A stretch of 64,000 nt of DNA from JANPPS01 sp965246835 (GCA_965246835.1 CBDFFQ010000001.1:248001-312000); one strand, 5' to 3'; positions 26,892 through 36,021 are shown, counted from the first letter of the stretch. Program-made: numbers and translations. The notes: generated from the letters alone by a model not told the origin.

Positions 26892-27508
26892 CAGACCGGC
26901 TCCATTTGGGCTTTGGCCTGGTTTATCGCGGCCACGATGTGAAGATAGGCGGCGCAGCGGCATAGGTTTCCGCTCATGCTTTCCCGGATGCTCGCGTCGT
27001 CGGTGGCATGTCCCTCTTGAACACAGGCCACCGCCGACATGATCTGACCCGGCGTGCAATAGCCGCACTGAAACGCGTCATGGTCGATGAATGCCTGTTG
27101 CATCGGATGCAGGGTGCCGTCTGGCTGCGCCAAGCCCTCGATCGTCGTCACGGGCTCGCGGACCATGACCGCGAGCGTCAGACAAGACAGGGTTCGCCGG
27201 CCCCCGACCAGGACCGTGCAGGCCCCGCACTGGCCATGGTCACACCCCTTTTTCGACCCGGTCAGGCCGACATGCCACCGCAATGTATCGAGCAACGTGG
27301 TCCGGCTATCCACATCGAGGTGGACGACCTGACCATTCACCTCGAAGCTCACCGGTACGGGCGTGCGCGAATTCGGCGCTTCCGGGATGGAGGGTTGGGT
27401 CGCCGCCGGTGAGGCACCAAGCGGCAATGCCACCGTCGATGCAGATGCGCCGATCAGGTTCCGGCGGCTGAGCCCATTGAGATGCGCAGCAGTGTCGGTT
27501 TCGGTCAT
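26891..27508 (-). CDS. paoA: aldehyde oxidoreductase 2Fe-2S subunit, PaoA/YagT type, Tat-exported
   Basis: Small electron-transfer subunit of 205 residues. A Tat-like signal (SRRNLIGASA, twin Arg at 15-16) explains periplasmic export of the folded complex. The plant-type cluster has Cys89, Cys94, Cys97 and Cys109. The second cluster uses Cys148, Cys151, Cys183 and Cys185 (CGYC and CRC). The ATG at 27508 was preferred to an upstream GTG at 27526, which lies before the AGGGA likely used for ribosome binding. Confidence 0.92.
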   Translation of the reverse strand: MTETDTAAHLNGLSRRNLIGASASTVALPLGASPAATQPSIPEAPNSRTPVPVSFEVNGQVVHLDVDSRTTLLDTLRWHVGLTGSKKGCDHGQCGACTVLVGGRRTLSCLTLAVMVREPVTTIEGLAQPDGTLHPMQQAFIDHDAFQCGYCTPGQIMSAVACVQEGHATDDASIRESMSGNLCRCAAYLHIVAAINQAKAQMEPV

Positions 27509-27633
27509 GCGCAAGGTCCCTGGCACTGACGGCCAGGTGAATTCCAGTGCCGACCCTGGCCTAACGGACCTCTGCTCCGCCTGTTCCGAGCCTCGCGGCT
27601 TAGTGACTGTGCGCGCGCGGTTGCCCGGCCGAG

Positions 27634-27966
27634 CTAGTGGGCCCCGGTGAGGCCGGCGGCAATCTGTTCGTTGATGTGGATCAGGAACGAAAAATCGGGC
27701 TCGGGCGCCGCAAGCTCTCGTTTCACTGCCAGGCCCACCGATATGATCGATCCCCGGAGTTCATCGGGCAGTGGGTTGGCCGGGTCTCTTAAGAGATCGA
27801 CGACCATGGTCCAGAGCTGCTGATTATCCGCCAAGGCTCGGGCGCGGGATATGGGGTCGTTCTGATTGGCGGCGCGCAAGGCGGCATTGGCCCGGCGAAA
27901 CACGTCTGCATCTTGCTCGCGCTGGCTCCGACGCGTGGACGATACCTGGTAAGCCCGTGCCGCCAT
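27634..27966 (-). CDS. flaF: flagellar biosynthesis regulator FlaF
   Basis: Alphaproteobacterial regulator needed for flagellin secretion or translation, acting opposite to FlbT. The 110 residues start with the family-typical AARAYQVSSTRRSQREQDADVFRRA segment (first residues shown in part) and end with VLRELAAPEPDFSFLI-like sequence. The ATG at 27966 shares a base with the flbT stop (TGATG). An ATG at 27978 with AAGAAG upstream is the alternative, adding four residues. It is encoded with flbT behind the flagellin. Confidence 0.85.
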   Translation of the reverse strand: MAARAYQVSSTRRSQREQDADVFRRANAALRAANQNDPISRARALADNQQLWTMVVDLLRDPANPLPDELRGSIISVGLAVKRELAAPEPDFSFLIHINEQIAAGLTGAH

Positions 27967-28532
27967 CAAACCATGCATGGCACAACTTCTTTGCGGCCTG
28001 AGTTGGTTCCCTTTGCTGAAAGGGGCGCGGCTTCCCCCGCGGAGGATGGGCTCGAATCTTGGGCCGGCTTCCGGTGTGCCTGCGGCTGGGACGGCCCGTG
28101 CGCCGAGGCGTCTGCGGGGCCTGCGGCGATCCCCGCGGGCGTACGGCCCAGGACGCTGTCTTCATGTCGGATGATCCGGCGGGCCAGCTTCAAAGCCTGG
28201 TAGCATTCATCGGCCTCCGCCGCGTCGATGGCCCGATCGATGATTTCGCATGCCAGGGCGGAACTCGTGGCGGCTTTGAATCGCTTGCCGATCTCCCGCG
28301 CCGCCGCCAAACCTTGGGCACGCTCCGGATCGGTGCCGATATAGGCGGATTGCAGGGCAAAATAGAACTGCCGCGCGGGACTGTCAGCCTCATCGGGCGG
28401 CATGATCTGCTTGCCGAACAGGAAACGCGCATGGGCGGTGAGTTCGATCCGCGTTTTCGTGCGGAATCGGATGGGGGCGCCGTTGATCACCATCACCTCT
28501 CCCTGTCGGAGTTCGAGCACCAGGTTGGACAT
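27966..28532 (-). CDS. flbT: flagellin mRNA regulator FlbT
   Basis: Post-transcriptional regulator that in Caulobacter binds the flagellin 5' UTR and promotes its decay when assembly is blocked. The 188 residues have the FlbT domain (about 1-125) with LELRQGEVMVINGAPIRF. A C-terminal Ala/Pro/Ser-rich tail of about 60 residues is longer than in most FlbT proteins. GGAG lies 6-7 bases before the ATG at 28532. It is downstream of the flagellin gene, from which a perfect palindrome separates it. Confidence 0.88.
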   Translation of the reverse strand: MSNLVLELRQGEVMVINGAPIRFRTKTRIELTAHARFLFGKQIMPPDEADSPARQFYFALQSAYIGTDPERAQGLAAAREIGKRFKAATSSALACEIIDRAIDAAEADECYQALKLARRIIRHEDSVLGRTPAGIAAGPADASAHGPSQPQAHRKPAQDSSPSSAGEAAPLSAKGTNSGRKEVVPCMV

Positions 28533-28563
28533 ATTTTTCTCCAGCTATTCCGGGTCAGGGAGG

Positions 28564-28588
28564 CCCGGCGGCAGACACTGCCGCCGGG
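28564..28588. terminator. perfect 10-bp hairpin between flagellin and flbT
   Basis: CCCGGCGGCA and TGCCGCCGGG flank a 5-base loop. It lies 11 bases beyond the flagellin stop on the minus strand. No U-run follows, so it may act as an RNA 3'-end stabiliser or partial terminator. Either would let flagellin mRNA outnumber flbT-flaF mRNA. Confidence 0.65.
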
Positions 28589-28598
28589 TTAAGCGAGG

Positions 28599-29507
28599 CT
28601 ACTTGAACAAGCTCAGCAGACTCTGGGGCGCCTGGTTGGCGATCGAGAGCGACTGCGTGCCGAGCTGCTGGCGGATCTGCAAGGCTTGCAGGTTCGCCGA
28701 CTCCTTCGCGAGGTCCGTATCCACCAGAGCGCCAAGACCGGCATTGAGGCTGTCGATCTTGGAGCTGTTGAGCGAGATGGTGGCATCCAGGAAGCGGTTA
28801 TCGGCCCCCACCTGGTTCAGCTGAACCGACAGGCCCTTTTGCGCCGTTACGAACGCGGTCGCACCCGAGGTAGCGCTCAGCGCCGTAGCGGCCGAGCTCT
28901 GATCGGTGCCGGCCGTGATGGTGCCGAACGTATCGACGCCGCCCGCGGTGCGGGAGAATGTCGAACCGATCAGGGTCGCCAGCGTGTTGGCCAGGCCGCT
29001 ATTGTCCTCGGCACTGATGGTGCTGGTGGCGCCGACCTCGTTGTTGATCACCGACTTGCTGGTGCCAGCCACAGCGCCCGCGGCCGAACCCAGCAAGGTC
29101 TGGCCGTTATAGGTGGAGCCATCGACCGTGTTGGCGACCCGGGTCACCACGGCCTTGTAGGACTGCACATACTGGTCGCGCTGATCCTGGGTGGTCGACT
29201 TATCGGCAATCTGCACCAGCAGGTTCTTCGCCTCCTTGAGGGAGTCGGAGATCGAGGTCAGCGAGGCCTGCGCCGTGCCGACCAGCCCCTTGGCGTTGCC
29301 AAGCTGCCCGTTGACGGTGGACAGCGCGCCCACGTCCGACCGGACGCGCTCCGCGACCGCAAACGCACCGCCATCGTCGGACGCATCGGCCACGCGATAG
29401 CCGGTGCTGATCCGCTTCTGCGTCGCCTGCAGCTGCGTCGTGGTGTTGTTAAGGGAGTGGAGAGCAACCTGCGCGCCAATATTGGTGTTCACAGAGTTCA
29501 AGGGCAT
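28599..29507 (-). CDS. flagellin
   Basis: Filament subunit of 302 residues, a compact alphaproteobacterial flagellin. The D0/D1 N-terminal region (about 1-140, with MPLNSVNTNIGAQVALHSL) and C-terminal region (about 230-302, ending SIANQAPQSLLSLFK) are conserved. The central Ser/Thr/Gly/Ala-rich variable region (about 140-225) is short. GAAGG lies about 8 bases before the ATG at 29507. It is the only flagellin in the window and is followed by flbT and flaF. No sigma-54 or sigma-28 promoter of good quality was found in the 114 bases upstream. Confidence 0.95.
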   Translation of the reverse strand: MPLNSVNTNIGAQVALHSLNNTTTQLQATQKRISTGYRVADASDDGGAFAVAERVRSDVGALSTVNGQLGNAKGLVGTAQASLTSISDSLKEAKNLLVQIADKSTTQDQRDQYVQSYKAVVTRVANTVDGSTYNGQTLLGSAAGAVAGTSKSVINNEVGATSTISAEDNSGLANTLATLIGSTFSRTAGGVDTFGTITAGTDQSSAATALSATSGATAFVTAQKGLSVQLNQVGADNRFLDATISLNSSKIDSLNAGLGALVDTDLAKESANLQALQIRQQLGTQSLSIANQAPQSLLSLFK

Positions 29508-29621
29508 GGTTTCTTACCTTCGTCCGAGTGTTTCATTCATCGACCGACTTTTTGCTGGCGTGAGTGGAACATGCGGGAAAAAGGTTAACGAACCGTGAAG
29601 GACCCACGACGGGGTGAAAAT

Positions 29622-30662
29622 TTATTGTTGGCCCCGTGCAACCGCGATGCACCGGCGCATCGCCGATGGCAGCGCCTCACGACCCAGCGCCGCCGCGTCA
29701 AGGATCAGGCCGGGCGCCCCGATCTGCCCGACCACGGCAGTGTAGACGTCCATCACCAACTCGAAATGCGTAAAGGCGTGACGCGCCCGGCCCGCCAGCC
29801 GCCACTCTGCAGGCTCTGGCGCAAGGTTCACGGCCTCGATCTCGGTCCAGGGCTCCGGGCGCCAGGGCGTTCCGGGCAGGCCGAGCATGCCCCCCAGCAG
29901 CCCACGCGGCGGCCGACGCTCCAGCAACACATGCCCCGCTGCATCCATCAGCCAGAAATGCGCGCCATACCGCGTGGGCCGGGCGGCACGCGGCGCCTTC
30001 ACGGGCAGATCGGCCGCGATGCCGAGCGCCCGTGCCGCGCATCCATCGCGCCAAGGGCACAGCACGCATGCCGGCTGCCGCGGCACACAAATCGTGGCGC
30101 CGAGGTCGAACAGGGCCTGGGTGAAATCCGCCGGGCGGGCCTGTGCTGCCGGGTCCGCCCCCAAGCAGGTGGCCGCCCCCGCAATGCGGCGCTTGCTGCC
30201 CGGCAGCGCCTCCGTCACAGCGAACACCCGGGCGGCCACACGCTCCACATTGCCGTCCACCGGCACCGTCGGCCGGCCGAAGGCGATGCTGGCGATGGCC
30301 GAAGCCGTGTAAGGCCCGATCCCCGGCAGCGTGCGCAGGCCCTCGACCGTGTCCGGAAAACCGCCCTGCGCCACCACCGCGCGGGCGCAGGCATGGAGGT
30401 TGCGGGCCCGGGCGTAGTAGCCAAGGCCCGCCCAGGCCTCCATCACCGCGCCCTGCTCCGCCGCCGCCAGCGCGTCCACGTCCGGGAAACGCTGCACGAA
30501 GCGCTCGAAATACGGTATGACCGCGGCCACGGTGGTCTGTTGCAGCATGATCTCACTCAGCCACACGCGATACGGGTCGGGCGCCACGCCCGGCAAGGCG
30601 CGCCAGGGCATGGCCCGGCGATGCCGGTCATACCATTCGAGTAGAAGGGCGGCGGGAGGCAT
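29622..30662 (-). CDS. mutY: adenine DNA glycosylase MutY
   Basis: Removes adenine mispaired with 8-oxoguanine. The 346 residues contain the helix-hairpin-helix region (RTLPGIGPYTASAIASIAF) with the catalytic Asp in VPVDGNVERV. The [4Fe-4S] ligands are in the exact C-x6-C-x2-C-x5-C spacing (CVPRQPACVLCPWRDGC). A C-terminal NUDIX-like recognition domain (about 235-340) completes it. The ATG at 30662 is only 9 bases from the divergent dciA-like start, so the two promoters must overlap the opposite genes. No ribosome-binding site is evident. Confidence 0.95.
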   Translation of the reverse strand: MPPAALLLEWYDRHRRAMPWRALPGVAPDPYRVWLSEIMLQQTTVAAVIPYFERFVQRFPDVDALAAAEQGAVMEAWAGLGYYARARNLHACARAVVAQGGFPDTVEGLRTLPGIGPYTASAIASIAFGRPTVPVDGNVERVAARVFAVTEALPGSKRRIAGAATCLGADPAAQARPADFTQALFDLGATICVPRQPACVLCPWRDGCAARALGIAADLPVKAPRAARPTRYGAHFWLMDAAGHVLLERRPPRGLLGGMLGLPGTPWRPEPWTEIEAVNLAPEPAEWRLAGRARHAFTHFELVMDVYTAVVGQIGAPGLILDAAALGREALPSAMRRCIAVARGQQ

Positions 30663-30671
30663 GAGGTCGGT

Positions 30672-31163
30672 ATGAAGGCGCCCGGCAGCAACGACAAGCC
30701 GGCCATGACGCCGGCGCCCCGGCACGTCTATGGCCCCCGCCCGGTCGGCGCCCTGGTGCCGGGGCTGACGCGTGCCGCGTTCAAGCAGCGCTCGCCGGCC
30801 GGCGCTCAGTTGATGGCGGATTGGCCTGCGCTGGTCGGCCCCGCCCTGGCCGCGGTCACGGCGCCCAAGCGGCTTGTGGGCGGCACGCTGACGCTGGCAT
30901 GCGCCGGGCCGGTGGCGATGGAACTGCAGCACCTGCAGACGGAGTTGCTGGGACGGATCAACGGCGCGTTGGGCAGAGTCCTGGTGGAGCGACTCCGGTT
31001 CACGCAGGATTTCACCGCGCACGCCGTGAGCCCTAGCCCGGCGCGCCCCCGCGCGGCGCCGGTGCCGGTAAACGGCGTACCGCCTGGCGATTTGCACGAT
31101 GCGCTGGCCGCTTTGGGCGGCGCGATCCGGCAGCAGCATGGTCCGAAACGGGATGAAACTTGA
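30672..31163 (+). CDS. DciA-like protein (DUF721)
   Basis: DUF721 proteins include DciA, which helps load the replicative helicase DnaB in bacteria without DnaC. The 163 residues carry the domain in about 18-115 (LMADWPALVGPALAAVTAPKR, AMELQHLQTELLGRIN). A Pro/Ala-rich segment and a short C-terminal helix follow. GAGG precedes the ATG by 5 bases. It is divergent from mutY and starts the run dciA-like, dsbA-like, smc. Confidence 0.82.
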   Translation: MKAPGSNDKPAMTPAPRHVYGPRPVGALVPGLTRAAFKQRSPAGAQLMADWPALVGPALAAVTAPKRLVGGTLTLACAGPVAMELQHLQTELLGRINGALGRVLVERLRFTQDFTAHAVSPSPARPRAAPVPVNGVPPGDLHDALAALGGAIRQQHGPKRDET

Positions 31164-31215
31164 CGGCACGGCCCCGTCGCAGAGCATAACGGTGACCCTT
31201 CGCGACGAGGATGCC

Positions 31216-31839
31216 ATGCCGTTCCGACCCGCTGCTCTCCCCCGCCTGCCCCGCCGCACGCTGCTCACCGTGGCGCTCGCATCGCCCTGGGCGGTCCTCC
31301 ATGCGCAAGAGTCCGATCCCCGCATGACGGAGCGCTCGCTCGGTCAGGCCGACGCCAAGGTGGTCGTGACCGAGTGGTTCTCCCTCACCTGCACCCATTG
31401 CGCCGACTTCCAGAAGAAGACCTTCCCGGAGGTCCGCACCAAGCTGATCGATACCGGCCGCATCCGCTACGTCTGGCGGGATTTTCCGCTGGACCAGGTG
31501 GCATTGAGTGCCGCCATGATCGCCCGCGCCTTGCCAGCCGAACGGTATGAGCCGTTCATCAGCGCGCTGCTGGGCAGCCAGGATCGCTGGGCGTTCGCGC
31601 GCGGGGTGAATGCAATGGAGGAGCTGGCGAAGATCGCGGCCTTGGCCGGGCTGCCGCGGGCCGTGTTCAACACGACGCTGGGCGATGCCGGGCTGAAGCA
31701 GGCGATCCTCACGGCGCAGGACGAGGCGGAGAAGAAGCAGGGCGTCGCCAGCACGCCGAGCTTCATCATGAACGGCAAGCTCACGGCCGGCGCCGTGACC
31801 TACCCGCAATTCGAGCAGGCGGTGGAGGCCGCGGCCTAG
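31216..31839 (+). CDS. DsbA-family thiol:disulfide oxidoreductase, secreted
   Basis: Periplasmic thioredoxin-fold protein of 207 residues. The signal peptide includes RRTLLTVALA and ends near VLHA-Q. The active site is Cys59-Thr-His-Cys62 (FSLTCTHC) and the cis-Pro loop is VASTPSF. It matches DsbA/DsbG-type 'thioredoxin domain' proteins encoded before smc in alphaproteobacteria. GAGG lies 5 bases upstream of the ATG at 31216. smc begins 3 bases after the stop, so the two are probably co-transcribed. Confidence 0.88.
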   Translation: MPFRPAALPRLPRRTLLTVALASPWAVLHAQESDPRMTERSLGQADAKVVVTEWFSLTCTHCADFQKKTFPEVRTKLIDTGRIRYVWRDFPLDQVALSAAMIARALPAERYEPFISALLGSQDRWAFARGVNAMEELAKIAALAGLPRAVFNTTLGDAGLKQAILTAQDEAEKKQGVASTPSFIMNGKLTAGAVTYPQFEQAVEAAA

Positions 31840-31842
31840 CGC

Positions 31843-34800
31843 ATGGCCGCACGCTTCACCCGGCTGCGCATCGCGGGCTTCAAGAGCTTTGCGGAGCCTG
31901 TGGAACTGGAGATCCTGCCCGGTCTCACGGGCGTGGTGGGCCCCAATGGCTGCGGCAAGAGCAACGTGGCGGAGGCGCTGCGCTGGGTAATGGGCGAGGG
32001 CAATGCCCGGTCCCTGCGCGGTGGCGAGATGGACGACATCATCTTCGCCGGCACCGCCGCGCGCCCGAGCCGCAACCTGGCCGAGGTGTCGCTCACCCTC
32101 AGCCATGACGGCGCGGACGCCCCGTTGCCGGCGCCCTATACCGGCAGCGCGGAGCTGCAGGTCGTGCGCAGGATCGAGCGCGGCGCCGGCAGCGCCTATC
32201 GCGTGAACGGGCGCGAGAGCCGGGCGCGGGATGTGCAGGTGCTGTTTGCAGACCTCGCGAGCGGCGCGCGCTCCTCCGCCATGGTCAGCCAGGGCCGCAT
32301 CGGCGCCATCGTGGCGGCCCGGCCCGAGGAGCGGCGGCAGGTGCTGGAGGAGGCGGCCGGCATCGGAGGCCTGCATGCCCGCCGGCACGAGGCCGAGATC
32401 AAGCTGCGCGCCGCCGAGCTGAACCTGACCCGGGCGGAAGACCAGCTCGGCGGTCTGGCAACCCAACTCGCCGCGTTGGAGCGGCAGGCGAAGCAGGCCG
32501 CGCGGTATCGGGTGCTGGCGACCGGCATCCAGGAGGCCGAGGCGGCGCTGACCCATTTGCGTCATGCCCGCGCCGTCGCCGCCCGTGATGCCGCAATGGC
32601 CGCGCTGCAGGGGGCCAATGACGCCGTGGTGTCCGCCGCGGCGCTGGCCGTCGCGGGCGCCGAGACGGCCCGGCAGGCCCAGGCCGCCCTGCCCGGCGCT
32701 CGGGCCGCAGAAGCCGCCGCGCGTGACCAGGCTTTCCGCGCCCGCGTGGCGCGCGACACGCTGGAAGCGGACGCGCTGCGGGTCCGGGAGGCCCTGGCCG
32801 CCGCCGCCGCCCGGCAGGCACAGGCCGCGCGCGACCACGCCCATGCGGAGCGCACGCTGCAGGATGCCGATGCGGCGGATGCCCGGCTGAACGCCGAGGC
32901 CGCCCGGCTTACGCATGAGATCGAAGCGCATCCGGACCAGCTCGCCGCCGCGGAGCGCGCCCTGTCGGCCGCGCGCGCCGCGCTTCCCGAGGCCGAGGCG
33001 GAGGCTGCCGCCGCCGCCGCTGCCGCCGCGCAGTCCAGCGCCGCCCTACAGGCCGCGTCTCAATTGTCAGCGGTGGCGGAGGCGCGGCATCGCCGGGCTG
33101 CGGAGGCGCTGACCCGCCTCGCCGCCGAGCGGGAGCGTGCCGCGCAGACCCTGATCGACCCGGCCCGCATCGCTGCCGCCCTCACGGCGCAAGACGCCGC
33201 CAGCGCCGCGCTGGATCGCGCGGTGCACGCCCTTGAAGCCGCCGAGGCCGCCCGCGCCGCCGCGCAACCCGCCGCCGCCGCCGCCCGCGCCGCTCATTCG
33301 GCCGCGGAAGCCAGCCACGCCAAGCTTGCGGCCGAGGCAGGGGCGCTGGCGGAAGTGTTGGCGGTGCGGGACGGCGAACGCTGGCCGCCGATGGTGGACC
33401 GGCTGACCGTGCCCGCGGGGCTCGAGGCAGCTCTCGGGGCCGCGCTGGGCGAGGATCTCGCGGCCGCGGGCAACCCCGAAGCCGCGAGGCATTGGCGCGA
33501 GCTGCCGCCCTTGGCGCCGGTGATCGGGGGTGAGTGCCTGTCTGCTCTCGTTCAAGGTCCGCCGGCGCTGGCCCGTGCGCTGTCGGCGGTGGCCGTGGTG
33601 GCGGACGGGGCGGAGGGCGATGCGCGGCAGGCCGGGCTCGCGGCAGGCCAATCCCTGGTGTCGCGGGACGGCGCGTTGTGGCGATGGGATGGCTACACCG
33701 TGCGCGCCGGGGCGCCGACAGCGGCGGCCGTGCGGCTCCAGCAACGCAACCGGCTGGACGGCTTACGCGCGCGGCTGACCGAGGCCGTGTCCGCCCGCAC
33801 CAGGAGCCGGGCGGCGTTGCAGCAAGCGGAAGCCGAGGAGCGTGCCGCGCAAGCCGCCGAGGCCGCCGCCCGCCCCGCCCGGCGCGATGCCGAACAAGCC
33901 GCCGCCCGCACCCGGCAAGACGCCGCCACGCTGCAAAGTCGCGCCGCCGAGGCCACCGCCCGGTTGGCCGCGCTCGACGAGCAAATCGCCCAGCACCGCC
34001 CCGAAGCCGCCGAGGCCGAGGCTGCGATGCAGGAGGCCGCCACCGCCCGTGCCGCCCTGCCGGATACGCGGCAGCTGCTGACCCATGCGGACCAGACCCG
34101 CGCCGCCCTGGCGACCGCCCGGACGGCCGAGGCCGCGGCCGCCCGTGCGCTGGACGCTGTCACCCGCGACGGCGCGCAACGCGTAAACCGCGCCGCCGTG
34201 CTGGAGCGCGAGCGCGAGGACTGGCGTCTGCGCGCCACCGATGCCCGCAGCCGCGCGACGGACCTGGCCGTGCGGCATACAGAGGCCACGGCGGCGCTCC
34301 AGTCGCTGCAAGCGGCGCCCGATCAAGCTGCCCGAGCGGCCGCAGAAGCGGTCCAGGCACTGAAGACCGCTGAGGTGGCCCAGCACACGGCGCATTCCGC
34401 ACTCCAGGACGCCGACGCCGCCGTAGCCCGCGCCACCGAGCAGGCGCAAGCCGCCGATCGCGCGCTCGCTTCCGCCCGGGAGCGCATGGCGCGTGCCGAG
34501 GGCGACGCGGAGCACGCGCGGCAAGCCTGGCTCGACCTGGTCGGTGAGGGCGTGACGCCGATCGGCCCGGCGCCCGCCGACCTCAGTGCCACCGCCGAGG
34601 AGCGGGCCCGCGCCCGGCTCGATCGCATGATGCGGGAGCGGGACGCGATCGGCCCGGTGAACCTGCTGGCCGAGCAGGAATCCGCCACGCTGCAGGCCGC
34701 GATGGACGCGATCCGGCATGAGCGGGAGGAGCTCGGCACCGCGATCGCCAAGCTGCGCGGCAGCATCGGCCACCTCAACCGCGAAGGGCGGGAGCGGCTG

Positions 34801-35283
34801 CAGGCGGTGTTCCAGACCGTCGACAAGCACTTCCAGGCGCTGTTCGCCCGCATGTTCGGGGGTGGGCGGGCGCATCTGGCGCTGGTGGGGTCGGATGATC
34901 CGCTGCTGGCCGGGCTCGAGATCTATGCGCAGCCGCCGGGCAAGAAGCTGGCGTCGTTGGCGTTGCTGTCCGGTGGCGAGCAGGCGCTGACGGCGCTCAG
35001 CCTCATCTTCGCCGTGTTCCGCTGCAACCCGGCCCCCGTCTGCGTGCTGGACGAAGTGGACGCGCCGCTCGATGACGCCAATGTGGACCGGTTCTGCGCA
35101 TTGCTCGCGGACATGGTGGCCGAGACCGGGACGCGGTTCCTGGTGGTCACGCACCATCAGCTCACGATGGCGCGGATGGACCGGTTGTATGGCGTGACCA
35201 TGCAGGAACGGGGCGTGTCGCGGCTGCTGTCGGTCGATCTTGGCCGCGCCGTGGAGCTGGTGGAGCAGGTCGCGGCGGAGTGA
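31843..35283 (+). CDS. smc: chromosome segregation protein SMC
   Basis: Condensin ATPase for chromosome organisation. The 1146 residues comprise a Walker A GPNGCGKS (33-40), a long Ala-rich coiled coil and a hinge (about 510-640, with AALGAALGEDLAAAG). A second coiled coil, the ABC signature LSGGEQ (near 1043) and Walker B VCVLDEVDAP (near 1067) follow. The extremely high Ala/Arg content of the coiled coil creates long antisense open frames. ScpA and ScpB are not nearby. Confidence 0.96.
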   Translation: MAARFTRLRIAGFKSFAEPVELEILPGLTGVVGPNGCGKSNVAEALRWVMGEGNARSLRGGEMDDIIFAGTAARPSRNLAEVSLTLSHDGADAPLPAPYTGSAELQVVRRIERGAGSAYRVNGRESRARDVQVLFADLASGARSSAMVSQGRIGAIVAARPEERRQVLEEAAGIGGLHARRHEAEIKLRAAELNLTRAEDQLGGLATQLAALERQAKQAARYRVLATGIQEAEAALTHLRHARAVAARDAAMAALQGANDAVVSAAALAVAGAETARQAQAALPGARAAEAAARDQAFRARVARDTLEADALRVREALAAAAARQAQAARDHAHAERTLQDADAADARLNAEAARLTHEIEAHPDQLAAAERALSAARAALPEAEAEAAAAAAAAAQSSAALQAASQLSAVAEARHRRAAEALTRLAAERERAAQTLIDPARIAAALTAQDAASAALDRAVHALEAAEAARAAAQPAAAAARAAHSAAEASHAKLAAEAGALAEVLAVRDGERWPPMVDRLTVPAGLEAALGAALGEDLAAAGNPEAARHWRELPPLAPVIGGECLSALVQGPPALARALSAVAVVADGAEGDARQAGLAAGQSLVSRDGALWRWDGYTVRAGAPTAAAVRLQQRNRLDGLRARLTEAVSARTRSRAALQQAEAEERAAQAAEAAARPARRDAEQAAARTRQDAATLQSRAAEATARLAALDEQIAQHRPEAAEAEAAMQEAATARAALPDTRQLLTHADQTRAALATARTAEAAAARALDAVTRDGAQRVNRAAVLEREREDWRLRATDARSRATDLAVRHTEATAALQSLQAAPDQAARAAAEAVQALKTAEVAQHTAHSALQDADAAVARATEQAQAADRALASARERMARAEGDAEHARQAWLDLVGEGVTPIGPAPADLSATAEERARARLDRMMRERDAIGPVNLLAEQESATLQAAMDAIRHEREELGTAIAKLRGSIGHLNREGRERLQAVFQTVDKHFQALFARMFGGGRAHLALVGSDDPLLAGLEIYAQPPGKKLASLALLSGGEQALTALSLIFAVFRCNPAPVCVLDEVDAPLDDANVDRFCALLADMVAETGTRFLVVTHHQLTMARMDRLYGVTMQERGVSRLLSVDLGRAVELVEQVAAE

Positions 35284-36021
35284 TCAGCCGAAAAGGCTGG
35301 TGAGCGCCGGGCTGAGGCCGACCTGCTCCTGCGTCGGCACCGCCGCGTAGCTGCCGGTTTGCGGCTTCATCAGCTTCAGGCGCACCAGCGATTCCGCCAG
35401 CACGATGGCGGAGGTCAGCCCCTCTATCACAGGGACCGGCACCCGCGCCTGGATGCGCGCCGGCATCGGCCCCATGACGGCGCCGACGAGCACGATCGCC
35501 TCCGCCCCGTCATCTTCGACGAGGCTTTTACACACGCCTGCCAGGAGGTCCGCCATAGCCTCGGGTTCCTGCAAGACATTGATGACCTGGCCCGGCACCA
35601 CCCGCATCCCGGCCAGCCTTGGGCCGAACCCGTACGCTTCGATCATCTCGCGCACCATGGGCGCGACACGGTGCATGATGACCACGACCCCGATGCGGCC
35701 CCCCACGAGCGACGCGATGTGCAGGGCAGCCTCGGTGAGGCCCAGCACCGGGATCGACAGCATCTCCCGCCCGGCGCGCATCGCGTTGTCGAAACCGGAT
35801 GCGACGATGGCGGCGTCGCAGCCCGGCGCGTAATGCGCCAGCGCGTCCAGCGCCGCATGGTCGGCAATCGCCGACTCCGCCCGCGTGCCCACGATGCGTG
35901 CACCGAATCGAGCCGTGACGGGGACGATCTCGGTGCCGGGCGACGCGGCCTGCCGCATGTTGGCGACGATCGCGTCGGTGACGGCCAGGGAGGTATTCGG
36001 GTTCACGAGCAGGATGCGCAT
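35284..36021 (-). CDS. Asp/Glu/hydantoin racemase-family protein lacking both catalytic cysteines
   Basis: The 245 residues have the racemase fold and family start (MRILLVNPNTSLAVTDAIV), as in hydantoin racemases. The first catalytic Cys position is Ser75 (VASGFDN), and the second is Gly180 (LVGAVMG, where active enzymes have GCAGM). The remaining cysteines (68 and 164) are not at catalytic positions. Classical two-base racemisation is therefore unlikely; it may bind a ligand or catalyse something else. Its stop directly abuts the smc stop, convergent. Confidence 0.8.
   Translation of the reverse strand: MRILLVNPNTSLAVTDAIVANMRQAASPGTEIVPVTARFGARIVGTRAESAIADHAALDALAHYAPGCDAAIVASGFDNAMRAGREMLSIPVLGLTEAALHIASLVGGRIGVVVIMHRVAPMVREMIEAYGFGPRLAGMRVVPGQVINVLQEPEAMADLLAGVCKSLVEDDGAEAIVLVGAVMGPMPARIQARVPVPVIEGLTSAIVLAESLVRLKLMKPQTGSYAAVPTQEQVGLSPALTSLFG

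Noticed and set aside
29508..29621. A sigma-54 or sigma-28 promoter upstream of the flagellin
   Set aside because: No GG-N10-GC pair with a TGGCAC-like box and no TAAA-N15-GCCGATAA-like match was found on the minus strand.
31033..35157. Long minus-strand open frames under smc
   Set aside because: They are Gly/Arg/His-rich shadows of the Ala-rich smc coiled coil and lack any domain or ribosome-binding site.
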